A stretch of DNA of 64,000 bases. Origin: Actomonas aquatica. GTDB taxonomy: Bacteria > Verrucomicrobiota > Verrucomicrobiia > Opitutales > Opitutaceae. A program made the translations under genes and the position numbers. The notes beneath the pieces are model-generated. The model searched no databases. It worked only from the letters and a program-made list of their open reading frames with translations, and had not been told where the DNA came from. Location of the stretch: positions 5,700,001 through 5,764,000 of the forward strand of contig NZ_CP139781.1 of assembly GCF_019679435.2 (NCBI RefSeq). Reading direction: 5' to 3'. Within the stretch, counting starts at the first letter, position 1, and every line of letters begins with the position of its first letter. This document shows positions 33,381 through 42,190 of this stretch, piece by piece.

Positions 33381-34343
33381 CTACCGGCGCAGAAAGGCAA
33401 TGGTGGCGGCGGCGTGATCGGTGAAGACGCCATCGACCTTCGCTTGGTGCAGGAGCAGATCGAGGAGCACGTCGATGTGCGGCACGCCGGGCGGCAGGGC
33501 GTCGGCGCGCACGGTGTAGGGATGGATCAACAGACCGCGGGCGTGGGCGGCGGCGACGGCCGGTTGCGGTTGGCCGTCGGCCCGGAGGATCTGACCGAGG
33601 TGTGGTCCGATGCCTTGGGCGTAGGTGGCGAAGTCGGTGAGGTTGGCGTCGGTCAGCGGCAAGTCGCCGCCGGTGAGCTGAATGAAGGGCAGGGTGGTGC
33701 CGGTCTCGCGGCGGAGGCGCTTGAGCTCGGCGGGATCGAAGCACTGGACGAAGACCGGGTCGTCGGCGGAGTCGTAGCCGTAGTGGGCGAGCAGGGCGAT
33801 GAGGGCGGTGCCGGGGTCCTTGCCCTCGCTGTGGTGCCAGGCGGGGTCCTTGATTTCCGGATACAGGCCGACGGTGCGGCCGGTGCTGTGGTTGAGGCCC
33901 TGGATCAGTTGAATTTGATCCTCCATGCGGCAGAGGCGGAACGGGCCATCGCCGCTCGGGAAACGCTGCGGGAACACGGCTTCGCCGGTGCGGGGATCGA
34001 AGCGTTCGCGCACGGTGAGGGTTTGCAGCTCGGCCCAATCAAAATCGATGGCGTAGAAGCGGCCGTCCTCGCGGTGGCGGGAGGGGTAGCGCGTGGCGAC
34101 ATCGGTGGTGGTGTCGAGGTGGATGTCGTGAAGCACGACGAGCACATCGTCGCGCGACATGACGAGGTCCTGCTCGATGTAGTCGGCCCCCTGCGCGTAG
34201 GCGAAGGCGGCGGCGGGTAGGGTGTGTTCCGGCAGCACGCCACTCGCGCCGCGGTGGGCAATCACGAGGGGGGAAGACGCGGCGGCTGCGGTGGTCATGA
34301 GGGCGCAGGCTAGCACCGTGGAGGCGAGGGCGGCGAGGGTCAT
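33381..34343 (-). CDS. glpQ: Periplasmic glycerophosphodiester phosphodiesterase
   Basis: 320 residues from ATG 34343, 5 bp after the PhoD stop (a TTG at 34352 overlaps that stop). A signal peptide (MTLAALASTVLACALMTTAAA) exports it. Core motifs: IAHRGASGVLPEHT (catalytic His and Arg), ADYIEQDLVMSRDDVLVVLHD (metal-binding Glu/Asp and second catalytic His), then GLYPEIKDPAWH and a C-terminal VDGVFTDHA. It hydrolyses glycerophosphodiesters to glycerol-3-phosphate and an alcohol. Being third behind a TonB receptor and PhoD fits organic-phosphate scavenging. The symbol reflects resemblance to periplasmic GlpQ. Confidence 0.93.
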   Translation of the reverse strand: MTLAALASTVLACALMTTAAAASSPLVIAHRGASGVLPEHTLPAAAFAYAQGADYIEQDLVMSRDDVLVVLHDIHLDTTTDVATRYPSRHREDGRFYAIDFDWAELQTLTVRERFDPRTGEAVFPQRFPSGDGPFRLCRMEDQIQLIQGLNHSTGRTVGLYPEIKDPAWHHSEGKDPGTALIALLAHYGYDSADDPVFVQCFDPAELKRLRRETGTTLPFIQLTGGDLPLTDANLTDFATYAQGIGPHLGQILRADGQPQPAVAAAHARGLLIHPYTVRADALPPGVPHIDVLLDLLLHQAKVDGVFTDHAAATIAFLRR

Positions 34344-34348
34344 CGGAA

Positions 34349-36412
34349 TCAAGTGAGCGGGAAGGGCTTTTCGCCCTCAAACTGCGGCGAGGCGAGTTTG
34401 GGGGCCGGGTCACCAGGTGCCCAGGCGGGCAGCTCGAAGTGGACGCGGCGTTGCAGCTCGGCCCCGACATCGCCACGGGGCGTGAGCGGTGGCACGATGG
34501 CGAGGTGTTCGACCTGTATCCGATCGGCGGTGACACGGGCCCGGGCGACGCCGTAGCTGTGGGTGTCGCAGTAGGCGAGGTGACGGTTTTGGCGCGGGTT
34601 GCGCGCGGCGGCGGCGGCGGTGAGGTCGCCGCCGGTTTTGGCGGCGGTCATGGCGGCCTTGGTGCCCCAGAGGAAACTGGTGTTGAGGTTGGCGGCCAGG
34701 GCGTTGCCGAGCTCGAAGGCCGTCAGGGGGCGCAGCGGGTTGTCGGGTTTGGTGTAGGAGAGCACCCCCTCGAACAGGCTCTGGGAACTGATGCCGGCGA
34801 CGGCGAACTCAGCGCCAACCCAACGCGGCGAATCGGCGTCGAAATCAGGGGCAACCGCGCCGGCAAAGTGGCAGTGATGATCACCGGTGAGGGACACAAA
34901 ATTGTTGATGCCGTGATCGTCGACGAAACCGAGGAGCTCGGCGCGCTCGGACGGGTAGCCGTCCCAGCAATCGGTGGTGAAGGCGAGTTCGGCGCCTTTG
35001 GCTGGATCGAGGTGATGGAAATCGAGACGCAGGGGCTGGAGGGGCAGGGAGTTGCCCCAGAGTTTCCAGGTGGCATCGGTTTCGCGGAGCACGTTTTTGA
35101 ACCAGTCCTTTTGCTCGGCACCGAGCATGGTGCCGGCGGGACGGTCGCGGCGGACGTTGGGGATGGTCTTGTCGCCGAGCGGGATTTCGGCGGGCGGCTG
35201 ACCGCCGTTGAAGGTGCGGCCGGCGTCGAAAATTTTGATGAGTTCCCACGGGGTGACGTAGCGGGCGGAGCCGGAGATCTGCTGATTGAGCTCGCCGGGC
35301 ACCGGGTGTTCGGAGCGGTGGGAACGGGTGTCGGTGACGACAAGTTCAACGTGGCGGCCGTAGCGGAAGGAGCGGTAGATCGACAGGGTGTCGATGGCGC
35401 GCAGGTTGTTGGGCTCGGTGTCCAGGCCGTGCGCATCGACGGTGCCGGCCAAGGGCGCGTCCTCGACGGCGGCGAAGGTGAAGTCGCGGGCGGCGTTGGG
35501 CACGATGGTGGAGGCGGGCAGATCGGAGAGGACGGCGGGGATGAACTCGAACCAAGCCTGATTGGCGGCGACCTTGCGGCGCTGCTCGGCGAGAGGCTGG
35601 GCGGTGTAGGTGGAGACCGATTGCCAGCAGTCGTCGGAGAACTCGTGGTCGTCCCAGGTGTTGATGAAGGGCCAGCGAGCGCGGGCGGCCTGGAGGTCGG
35701 GATCGGCGAGGTAGGTTTTGTAGAGGAAGCGGTAGTCTTCGAGGGTGAGCGCGTAGACGCCGCCGGCCCATTCGGGGGGCGTGCCGCCGCCGCTGGGCAG
35801 ACCGTCGATCTGGCGAGCGCCACCGTAGCCGAGGGCCTCGTAAATGAAGTCACCGAGGTGGAGGACGAAGTCGAGTTGGTGGTCGGCCGGAGCGGCGAGG
35901 TCCTCGTTCACGAGGGTGCGCCACGCGTGGTAATACCCGCCCTCGTAGCTCTGGCAGGAAGCGAAGGCGAGGTTGATGGCGCGGTCGCTGTCGGGGGCCG
36001 GGGCGGTGCGGGTGCGACCGAGCAGGTGGGTGACGTCGGCACCGGCGCGGAAGCGGTAATAGTAGATCGTGTCGGGCGACAGCTCCTCCACGTAGACGCG
36101 CACGGTGTGGTCGCTGGCGGCGGTGGCCATGACGGTGCGCTCGGCGACGACCTGGCGGAACTCGGTGTCGGTTGCGACCTGCAGCACGAGCGCGATGGGT
36201 TCGGCGGTTGGACCGGTGAGAGGTTCGACGCGCGTCCAAAGCATCACGCTGGACGGGGTCGGGTCACCGGAGGCGAGGCCCTGCGGGAAGTGAAACGCGC
36301 CGGGCTGCGCGCTGGTGGCGGCCCAGAGTTGGGAGCGAAAGGGCAGGGCGGCGGAGACGGCGAAGCAGCCCGCGCCCTGGAGGAAGCGTTGGAGGAAGTG
36401 GCGACGAAGCAC
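34349..36412 (-). CDS. phoD: PhoD-type alkaline phosphatase/phosphodiesterase
   Basis: 687 residues with a GTG start (36412). The N-terminus RRHFLQRFLQGAGCF looks like a twin-arginine signal, as in PhoD. A PhoD N-domain (residues ~40-145, GLASGDPTPSSVMLWTRVEP) is followed by the Ca2+/Fe3+ phosphatase domain. Visible motifs are LHLGDFIYEALGYGG, INTWDDHEFSDDCW, VTDTRSHRSEHP and LTGDHHCHFAGAV. PhoD releases phosphate from mono- and diesters outside the cytoplasm. It starts 13 bp after the TonB-receptor stop and ends 5 bp before the GDPD ATG, so the three form one operon. Confidence 0.93.
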   Translation of the reverse strand: MLRRHFLQRFLQGAGCFAVSAALPFRSQLWAATSAQPGAFHFPQGLASGDPTPSSVMLWTRVEPLTGPTAEPIALVLQVATDTEFRQVVAERTVMATAASDHTVRVYVEELSPDTIYYYRFRAGADVTHLLGRTRTAPAPDSDRAINLAFASCQSYEGGYYHAWRTLVNEDLAAPADHQLDFVLHLGDFIYEALGYGGARQIDGLPSGGGTPPEWAGGVYALTLEDYRFLYKTYLADPDLQAARARWPFINTWDDHEFSDDCWQSVSTYTAQPLAEQRRKVAANQAWFEFIPAVLSDLPASTIVPNAARDFTFAAVEDAPLAGTVDAHGLDTEPNNLRAIDTLSIYRSFRYGRHVELVVTDTRSHRSEHPVPGELNQQISGSARYVTPWELIKIFDAGRTFNGGQPPAEIPLGDKTIPNVRRDRPAGTMLGAEQKDWFKNVLRETDATWKLWGNSLPLQPLRLDFHHLDPAKGAELAFTTDCWDGYPSERAELLGFVDDHGINNFVSLTGDHHCHFAGAVAPDFDADSPRWVGAEFAVAGISSQSLFEGVLSYTKPDNPLRPLTAFELGNALAANLNTSFLWGTKAAMTAAKTGGDLTAAAAARNPRQNRHLAYCDTHSYGVARARVTADRIQVEHLAIVPPLTPRGDVGAELQRRVHFELPAWAPGDPAPKLASPQFEGEKPFPLT

Positions 36413-36425
36413 AGCGGCGGGCGGG

Positions 36426-38819
36426 TCAGTAGTTGAAGGTCGCGTTGAGGCCCCACAGGCGCGGGGAGCCGGCGATGAAGGTCGGAATCCCGAAGGAGCC
36501 GCCGGTGTTGCCCGCGTCGATGAGGTAGTCCTCGTCGGTCAGGTTCTGCGCCCAGGCGCCGATTTCCCAGCGGCCGTTGGGCGAGCGCCAGCCGGCGCGC
36601 AGGTTGAGCAAGGTGTAGCCGTCCTCGCTGAGGATGCCGCCGAACATGGCGTTGTTGTCGTCGAAGTAGTGCTTCGACTTGTATTGCACGACCGGGGTGA
36701 GCCAGAGGTTGCCGTTGTTGCCGAGCGGGAAATTGAGGGTGGCGCCGAGGGCCGCGGTATTGCGGGCGGTGAGACGGAAGCTGTAGCCGGCAAATTCCTG
36801 CGGCTGGCCGTTGTCGCCGGTCTCGTCAAAGGTGGCGTCGGTGTAGCCGTAGCTGGCGAAGAGGGTGATCGTGTCGGTCACCGCGCCTTGGAAGGTGGCT
36901 TCGAAGCCGGTGCCGGTGGCGTTGCCGGCGTCGGTCGCGATGAAGCGGCCGGGCGTGCTGGGATCGGCGATGGTGGTCTGGAAGTTGTTGTAATTGTAGG
37001 TGAAGGCCGCGGCGCTCCAGTTGATGCGGCGGTTGGCGGAGACGCCCTTCACGCCGACCTCGTAGTTCCAGACGATTTCCTCTTTCAGGTAGTTCGGCGT
37101 GCCGGTCGCGTCGATGGTGATGGCGTTGGGGCGGCGGCCGCGGGAGACGGAGGCGTAGGCGCTGGTGAGGTCGTTGAGGCTGTAGCGGGCGCTGACGCGG
37201 CCAACCCAACCGGTGGAGTCGTCGCTGGCTTCGAGCACGCCGTTGGTCGGGGTGAAGACGATATTTTCGCCGCCGCCGAGGATGAAGCCCACGGTGGAGG
37301 GGGTGGAGCTCAGGCGGCTGGCCTCGTAGCCGGAGGTGATGTCCTCGGCGGTGAAGCGCACGCCGCCGGTGAGTTCGAGGCGATCGGTGAGTTGGTAGGT
37401 GCCATCGGCGAAGAGATCCCAGGCGGTCGTCTCACCGTGGTTGGCGTATTCCTCGACGTGGGAGCCTTTGAGCGGGACGCCGGCGAGGAAGGCGAGGCCT
37501 TGCAGGGACGGCGGCAGGGCCGGGTTGGCGAAGAGGGCCATGGAGGCCGGGTAAGCGCTGACGGGGGCGAAGGGATTGACTGCAGGGATGGCGGCGTTGG
37601 CGAGGGCGGCGGGGACTCCGGCGGCGATGATGCCGTCGCGGAAGTTGCCGGAGAGGAAGGGCCAGATCTGTTGCTCGTTGCCGTAGAAGGGCACGACTTG
37701 GGAACCGGTCTCGTGGAAGTAGCCGGCGCCAATGAAGCCGACGAAGGGGCCGCCGTTTTTGTAGTTGAGGCGGAACTCCTGGCTGAACTGATCGCCGGTG
37801 GCGTCTTCGGCGAACTCGAGGAGGGGCACGAAGGAACCGTCGGCGTCGAACTGCTCAAAGGAGTCGAACTTGCGCCAACCGGTGATGGAGGAAAGCGACC
37901 AGGCGCCGGCGAGTTCGTGGTCGATCAGGAGGGTGGCGCCCCAGACGCTGCGATCGATGTAGAGGTCGCGGCCGCGGTTGAGGGCCGCGAAGGTGTAGGG
38001 GGAGGTATCGCCGCCGGGAGGCGCGATGGTGCCGCTCTTGAAGGAGGTGCCAGGCGGGGTGTCGACCTGGTAGTTGAGGATGAGGTCGACGGTGGTGGTG
38101 GGCTGCGGCTGCCAGCGGAGGGACGCGCGCACGGCCTGGGTGTCTTTGCCGTTGAGGGTGGAACCGTCGGCGACGTTGTCGATGGTGCCATCGTGTTGGA
38201 CGGCGGTGAAGGCGACGCGACCGAAAAGTTGGTCGGCGACGATGGGGGCGTTGACCATGCCCTCGATCTCGGTGCGGTTGAAGTTGCCAAAGCCGGCGGT
38301 GAGGCGGGCGGCGGTCGTGTTCTGGGCTTTGCGCTGGATGAGGGACACTGCGCCGATTTCGGCGCCGCGGCCGAAGAGGGTGCCCTGCGGTCCTTTGAGC
38401 ACCTCGACGCGTTCCATGTCGAAGAGTTCAACGACGCTGCCACGGGAACGGCTGATGGAGACGCCGTCTTGGAAGAGCGAAACGCGGGTCTCGCTGCGCG
38501 GGTCGCCGCTGTCGGTGGTGACGCCGCGGATGTTGATGCCGGGGTTGTTGGGCGACTGCTCCTGCACCATGAAGCCCGGCACGAATGGCGCGAGGTCCTT
38601 GTATTGGCGGATGCCGTAGGCTTCGAGGGCGGAACCGGTGAGGGCAGTGACCGGAATCGGCACGTCCTGGATCTCCTGCACGCGGAGCTGGGAGGTGACC
38701 TCAACGGCTTCGAGACTGATGACGTCGGAGGGAGCCTCCGAAGCGGATTGGGCGTGGACCGTGGCGGTTGAGACGGTCAGCGCGAGGGCAAGGCGGGCGA
38801 GGTGGCGCGAAGTGCTCAT
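36426..38819 (-). CDS. TonB-dependent outer-membrane receptor
   Basis: 797 residues from ATG 38819 (the frame extends 11 codons further). Signal peptide MSTSRHLARLALALTVSTA ends at VHAQS. The plug domain covers about 40-165 (VPIPVTALTGSALEAYG, PGINIRGVTTDSGDP, VEVLKGPQGTLFGRGAEIG), then a long beta-barrel ending in LWGLNATFNY with the terminal aromatic. A TonB box may lie near ISLEAVEVTSQ. It imports a scarce ligand through the outer membrane. Co-transcription with PhoD and GDPD suggests a phosphorylated organic compound rather than iron; this is inference. A phased Pho-box-like array lies 73-113 bp upstream. Confidence 0.95.
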   Translation of the reverse strand: MSTSRHLARLALALTVSTATVHAQSASEAPSDVISLEAVEVTSQLRVQEIQDVPIPVTALTGSALEAYGIRQYKDLAPFVPGFMVQEQSPNNPGINIRGVTTDSGDPRSETRVSLFQDGVSISRSRGSVVELFDMERVEVLKGPQGTLFGRGAEIGAVSLIQRKAQNTTAARLTAGFGNFNRTEIEGMVNAPIVADQLFGRVAFTAVQHDGTIDNVADGSTLNGKDTQAVRASLRWQPQPTTTVDLILNYQVDTPPGTSFKSGTIAPPGGDTSPYTFAALNRGRDLYIDRSVWGATLLIDHELAGAWSLSSITGWRKFDSFEQFDADGSFVPLLEFAEDATGDQFSQEFRLNYKNGGPFVGFIGAGYFHETGSQVVPFYGNEQQIWPFLSGNFRDGIIAAGVPAALANAAIPAVNPFAPVSAYPASMALFANPALPPSLQGLAFLAGVPLKGSHVEEYANHGETTAWDLFADGTYQLTDRLELTGGVRFTAEDITSGYEASRLSSTPSTVGFILGGGENIVFTPTNGVLEASDDSTGWVGRVSARYSLNDLTSAYASVSRGRRPNAITIDATGTPNYLKEEIVWNYEVGVKGVSANRRINWSAAAFTYNYNNFQTTIADPSTPGRFIATDAGNATGTGFEATFQGAVTDTITLFASYGYTDATFDETGDNGQPQEFAGYSFRLTARNTAALGATLNFPLGNNGNLWLTPVVQYKSKHYFDDNNAMFGGILSEDGYTLLNLRAGWRSPNGRWEIGAWAQNLTDEDYLIDAGNTGGSFGIPTFIAGSPRLWGLNATFNY

Positions 38820-38891
38820 GATAGGGATCGGAGTTGTCCGAAATCCCAGCACGAGCAGGCCGGAATGGGTGGGTCAATGCGGTGGCGGCGT

Positions 38892-38932
38892 GGTCACGCT
38901 AACTTAACCGCGGCGTAACCGCGCGGTCACGA
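38892..38932. promoter_or_regulatory. Pho-box-like array of four octamers in 11-bp steps
   Basis: Octamers GGTCACGC, CTTAACCG, CGTAACCG and GGTCACGA start at 38892, 38903, 38914 and 38925, exactly 11 bp apart with 3-bp spacers. PhoB-type regulators bind direct repeats at 11-bp spacing, and cyanobacterial Pho boxes use CTTAACCT octamers with 3-bp spacers, so the middle units are close to that form. It lies 73 bp upstream of the TonB-receptor start, in front of the phosphatase operon. The repeats read on the strand opposite the operon. Confidence 0.6.
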
Positions 38933-38933
38933 A

Positions 38934-39131
38934 TCAGCCTTTTATCTTCTGGCGGCCGAGCAGCCAGAGGGCGGCGGCGGCGGCGAGATCGGTGAAGGCG
39001 ATGAGGATGCGCAGCGGCTTGGGAATGATGCCGGGCAGCATGAGGATGAGCAGGGCGAAGAGGACGAGGAAGCCGACGGCGAACTTGAGCAGGATGAGCT
39101 GGCGGCCGGGGTCACCGGTGGGTGGAGGCAT
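38934..39131 (-). CDS. Small two-span membrane protein
   Basis: 65 residues: a short hydrophilic start (MPPPTGDPGRQ), a first span (LLKFAVGFLVLFALLILML), a PGIIPKPLR turn and a second span (ILIAFTDLAAAAALWLLG), ending QKIKG. It is the last gene of the signalling operon, 39 bp after the histidine kinase, with an ATTTGGG-type repeat in that gap. No family name is recognised; hydrophobicity pattern and gene position support it being real. It might be a membrane partner of the kinase. Confidence 0.6.
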   Translation of the reverse strand: MPPPTGDPGRQLILLKFAVGFLVLFALLILMLPGIIPKPLRILIAFTDLAAAAALWLLGRQKIKG

Positions 39132-39136
39132 GGAAG

Positions 39137-39168
39137 GATTTTCGATTTGGGATTCTTGATTTTCGATT
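39137..39168. repeat. Intergenic GATTTGGGATT-type repeat
   Basis: GGATTTTCGATTTGGGATTC then TTGATTTTCGATTC: short tandem words of the same family as the purL insertion at 10318-10345. It lies between the small membrane protein and the histidine kinase. Confidence 0.55.
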
Positions 39169-39170
39169 CG

Positions 39171-40928
39171 TCAGGCCAGCGGGAGGAGGAGGGCCATGGT
39201 GGTGCCTTCGGGGCCGGTGGAGCGCAGCTCGAGATCACCGTGGTGGCTGACGAGGATGCGTTTGGCTATGGAGAGACCGAGGCCGGTGCCGTCGGGGCGG
39301 CCGGAGAGGAAGGAGTCGAAGATGCGGTCGCGCATGCTCGGGTGAATGCCGGGGCCGGTATCCGTAACGCTGATACAAACCTGGCGACCGCCCTCGGCGC
39401 GGGTCTCGACGCTGGTGCTCACGGTGATGGTGCCGCCGTTAGGCATGACCTGGGTGGCGTTGAGCAGGAGGTTGAGCAGCACCTGTTGGAGCTGGCCCTT
39501 GTTGACGTCGATGACCAGTGGGATGTCGGGCGGCTCGAAGCGCAGGTGGATTTTGCCCTGGGTGAGTTTGAGGCGGATGAGGACGAGGGTGTCCTCGATG
39601 ATGTCGGTGACATTCCAGCGCGAGTGCAGGCTGGAGGGGGCTTTGGCGAAGTTGAGCACGCGCGAAACGATGGCCTCGAGTTGGTCGAGTTTTTCGGTGA
39701 TGACGCGCACGTCGGTTTTGCGCGGATCGTCGTCGGGGTATTCGAGGCGCAGGGTGCTGAAGAGGAGTTTGAGCACCGTGAGCGGGTTGCGGATCTCGTG
39801 GGCGATCTCGGCGGCGAGCAGACCCAGGGTGGTGAGCTGTTCGTTTTTGCGCAGGGTGGCTTCGCTTTGGAAAACGCGGGCGTAGAGGCGGGAGTTTTGC
39901 AGGGCGACGGCGCCGAGGGAGGCGAGGGCGCGGACGAGGCGTTTTTCGTCGTTGTTAAAGCGGTGGGTGGTGTCGGTGAAGATGGCCAGCACGCCGATGA
40001 TTTCGTCCTCGATCTGGAGCGGGGTGGCGAGGATGGAGCGCAGGCTGGCTTCGCGGGGCAGGTCGATCACGTCGACAAACTCGCGGGACTGGACGTTGGA
40101 GAATTCGACGGCGCGGCGGGTGTGAATGGCGGAGGCGACCAGGCAGGAGTCGAGCGGGAGGGCGCCCTCGGGCAAGGTGGTGGGCGTGGGGCCGTCGTAG
40201 GCAACGAGGCGGGCGGCGCCGCCGCTGGTTTCCGGCTCGTGGAGGTAGAGGGCGCAGGCACGGGCGGCGGTGATACTGCGGGCGTCCTGCGTGAGGCTGT
40301 TGAAGAGATCCTCGGGCTCGAGTTTGGTGACGAGGGTCTGACCGATGGAGATGAGGGACTGGAGTTGGCGTTCCTTGCCGCGGAGGTTTTGCAGCTCCCA
40401 GTGGCGCTCCATGACCGAGGTGGCTTCCTCGGTGAGGATGAGCATGAGCTCGAGGTCAGTATCGTTGAAACAACCCGGTTCTTCGCCATCGACATTGATG
40501 ACGCCCATCACCTGACCGTTGGAGCCGATCATGGGAGTGACCATCTCGGTGCGCACGTTGTCGCGAACGCGGACGTAGCGCGGATCCAGACCGACGTCGT
40601 GGACGAGTTGGGGGCGGCCATGGAAAGCGACCCAGCCGGTGATGCCCTGACCGAGACGCAGGGAAAGGTCGTCGTAGCCGGCGCTGTTGGTTTCGTCGGC
40701 GATCTCGATCTCCAGCTTTCCGGTGTCGGGATTGAGCAGGGAAATGTCGCCGGAGGTGGCTCCGACGGCTTCGATGACGGCCTTAAGAATGGCGAGCAGG
40801 ATCGCGCGCGGTTCGTCTTTGCGACCGGCGAGCGAACTGATGCGGTAAAGCGCGGGAAGGGTGCGTGAATCGGGCGGCAGCTCCACGGGGACAGTTACTG
40901 GAGTTTGGGCGGCAGGGGAGCCAGCCAA
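39171..40928 (-). CDS. Cytosolic GAF-domain sensor histidine kinase
   Basis: 585 residues, no membrane span. The start is probably TTG 40928, 9 bp after the GGCT stop; no ATG lies nearby in frame. Two GAF domains are visible: about 30-180 (DISLLNPDTGKLEIEIADETN; GITGWVAFHGRPQLVHDVG) and about 190-345 (ILATPLQIEDEIIGVLAIF). Then come the dimerisation/H-box LAAEIAHEIRNPLTVL (phospho-acceptor His about 367) and the ATPase domain with QVLLNLLLNATQ (N box), DTGPGI (G1) and GTGLGLSIAKRI (G2). A soluble NtrB/AtoS-like kinase sensing an unknown small ligand. No response regulator is nearby. Fourth in an operon with a mini-kinase and PP2C. Confidence 0.9.
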   Translation of the reverse strand: MAGSPAAQTPVTVPVELPPDSRTLPALYRISSLAGRKDEPRAILLAILKAVIEAVGATSGDISLLNPDTGKLEIEIADETNSAGYDDLSLRLGQGITGWVAFHGRPQLVHDVGLDPRYVRVRDNVRTEMVTPMIGSNGQVMGVINVDGEEPGCFNDTDLELMLILTEEATSVMERHWELQNLRGKERQLQSLISIGQTLVTKLEPEDLFNSLTQDARSITAARACALYLHEPETSGGAARLVAYDGPTPTTLPEGALPLDSCLVASAIHTRRAVEFSNVQSREFVDVIDLPREASLRSILATPLQIEDEIIGVLAIFTDTTHRFNNDEKRLVRALASLGAVALQNSRLYARVFQSEATLRKNEQLTTLGLLAAEIAHEIRNPLTVLKLLFSTLRLEYPDDDPRKTDVRVITEKLDQLEAIVSRVLNFAKAPSSLHSRWNVTDIIEDTLVLIRLKLTQGKIHLRFEPPDIPLVIDVNKGQLQQVLLNLLLNATQVMPNGGTITVSTSVETRAEGGRQVCISVTDTGPGIHPSMRDRIFDSFLSGRPDGTGLGLSIAKRILVSHHGDLELRSTGPEGTTMALLLPLA

Positions 40929-40937
40929 AGATGGGTC

Positions 40938-41351
40938 TCAGGTGGCGGGAAATCGCACCGGCCAGTGACCGTCGACGAAGGGGCGGCGGCCGCGAATGTT
41001 GCGCAAATAGATGTAGGTTTCGACCGGGGTGGTGTCGTGGGGCGGCAACAAGGGGATCGGGTCGCGGCGGTAGAGTTTTTCGTCGATGCCTTCGAGACGA
41101 TCGAGCTCGGCGAGGGTGGGGGTGTCGACCTCCCAGAGCTCGCCGGTGACGCCGCGTTGGTCGGATGGGTCGCGGACCATGCCCGGGTAGTCGGCGACCA
41201 GATAGAGTTTGTAGCCGGGCACGGTGCGGGCGTCGCCGAGGTAGGTCTGGCCCTCGAGGAAGGCGTGGTTGGAGCCGCCCTGTTTGAGGGTGCCGTAGAC
41301 GAAAACGCGGTGGCGGGTGGGCGCGGTGGTGGGCGCGGTGGAGGTGGTCAT
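40938..41351 (-). CDS. Gamma-glutamylcyclotransferase-fold (AIG2-like) protein
   Basis: 137 residues. After a Thr/Pro-rich start comes HRVFVYGTLKQGGSNHAFL, the conserved substrate loop of the GGCT/AIG2 fold. Then follow VTGELWEVDTPTLAELDRLEGIDEKLYRRDPIPL (the acidic residue in LDRLEG is the usual catalytic position) and the final strand PVETYIYLRN. Such proteins cyclise gamma-glutamyl compounds to 5-oxoproline or are of unknown substrate. The ATG overlaps the PP2C stop (ATGA), so translation is coupled; its place between a phosphatase and a sensor kinase is unusual. Confidence 0.88.
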   Translation of the reverse strand: MTTSTAPTTAPTRHRVFVYGTLKQGGSNHAFLEGQTYLGDARTVPGYKLYLVADYPGMVRDPSDQRGVTGELWEVDTPTLAELDRLEGIDEKLYRRDPIPLLPPHDTTPVETYIYLRNIRGRRPFVDGHWPVRFPAT

Positions 41352-42190
41352 GCGTGCACGTCGATCACCAGCGCGGTGGTATTGTCGCGGCCGGAGGCGC
41401 GCACGGCTTCTTCAACGAGGAGGCGGCCGATCTCGGGATCGTGGGACTCGCGCACGGCGTCTTCGATGCGGTGATCCCAGAGGCCGTCGATGAGCCCGTC
41501 GGAGCAGAGTAGAAAACGATCTCCGGCGTCGCAGCCGACGGCGCCGATCTGCGGCTCGAGAAATTGGAAACTGCTGCCGAGAGACTGTTGCAGAGAGTTT
41601 TTGGCAGGATGGTTGCGGGCCTCGCGCTCGTTGATCTCGCCGCGGCGGCGCAGCCAGCCGGGGCGGGTGTGATCGTGGGTGAGCTGTTTCATGCCCCCGA
41701 TCTTGGGGAAATAATAGATGCGGCTGTCGCCGACATGGCCGAAATAGAGCCAGCCGGGAGTGAACCAAGCCAGGCTGAGGGTGGCGCCCATGCCGGCGCA
41801 TTCCTCGTAGGCGGACCCGAGGTAGGTGAGGGCTTTGTGGATGCGTTGGAAGAGCTCTTCCAAGACATCGTTGAAACCGGAGGCCATGCCGGCGGCGCTG
41901 TGGCGGAAGCTGCGGGGGAGGAGTTGGGTGGTCTTCTCGATGGTGATTTTGGAGGCAAATTCACCGGCGGCTTTGCCGCCCATGCCGTCGCTGACGGCGA
42001 AGACGAAGTCGTTGTCGGAGAGCGAGGCGGAGCCGACCTTGCCGAGGTAGTTGATATCGTGGCCGTTGAAACGCAGACCAAGGAAGGTGTCCTCGTTGTT
42101 CTTGCGGAAGCGGCCCACGTCGGAGTGGCCGGACCAGTGGAGAGAGAGGGGGGGGCCACCCGGAGGGGGCGCGGACTCAGCTTCAGGCAT
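41348..42190 (-). CDS. PP2C-family serine/threonine phosphatase
   Basis: 280 residues from ATG 42190; the frame extends to 42271 but that part lies within the mini-kinase gene. It contains SGHSDVGRFRKNNEDTF (first metal-binding Asp), VFAVSDGMGGKAAGEFAS, GMGATLSLAWF, YFGHVGDSRIYYF, QSLGSS, LLCSDGLIDGL and GRDNTTALVIDV. All the metal-binding acids of bacterial PP2C (Stp/PrpC-like) are present, so it should be active against phospho-Ser/Thr. The start overlaps the upstream kinase-like gene by 8 bp, and its stop overlaps the GGCT start, giving a tightly coupled kinase-phosphatase unit. Confidence 0.93.
   Translation of the reverse strand: MPEAESAPPPGGPPLSLHWSGHSDVGRFRKNNEDTFLGLRFNGHDINYLGKVGSASLSDNDFVFAVSDGMGGKAAGEFASKITIEKTTQLLPRSFRHSAAGMASGFNDVLEELFQRIHKALTYLGSAYEECAGMGATLSLAWFTPGWLYFGHVGDSRIYYFPKIGGMKQLTHDHTRPGWLRRRGEINEREARNHPAKNSLQQSLGSSFQFLEPQIGAVGCDAGDRFLLCSDGLIDGLWDHRIEDAVRESHDPEIGRLLVEEAVRASGRDNTTALVIDVHA

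Noticed and set aside
34439-36436. Very long open frame antisense to phoD, and similar ones antisense to both M16 genes, purL and purF
   Set aside because: They are low-complexity (Gly/Val/Glu/Arg-rich) translations opposite clearly conserved genes, a known effect of high GC; none shows a domain.
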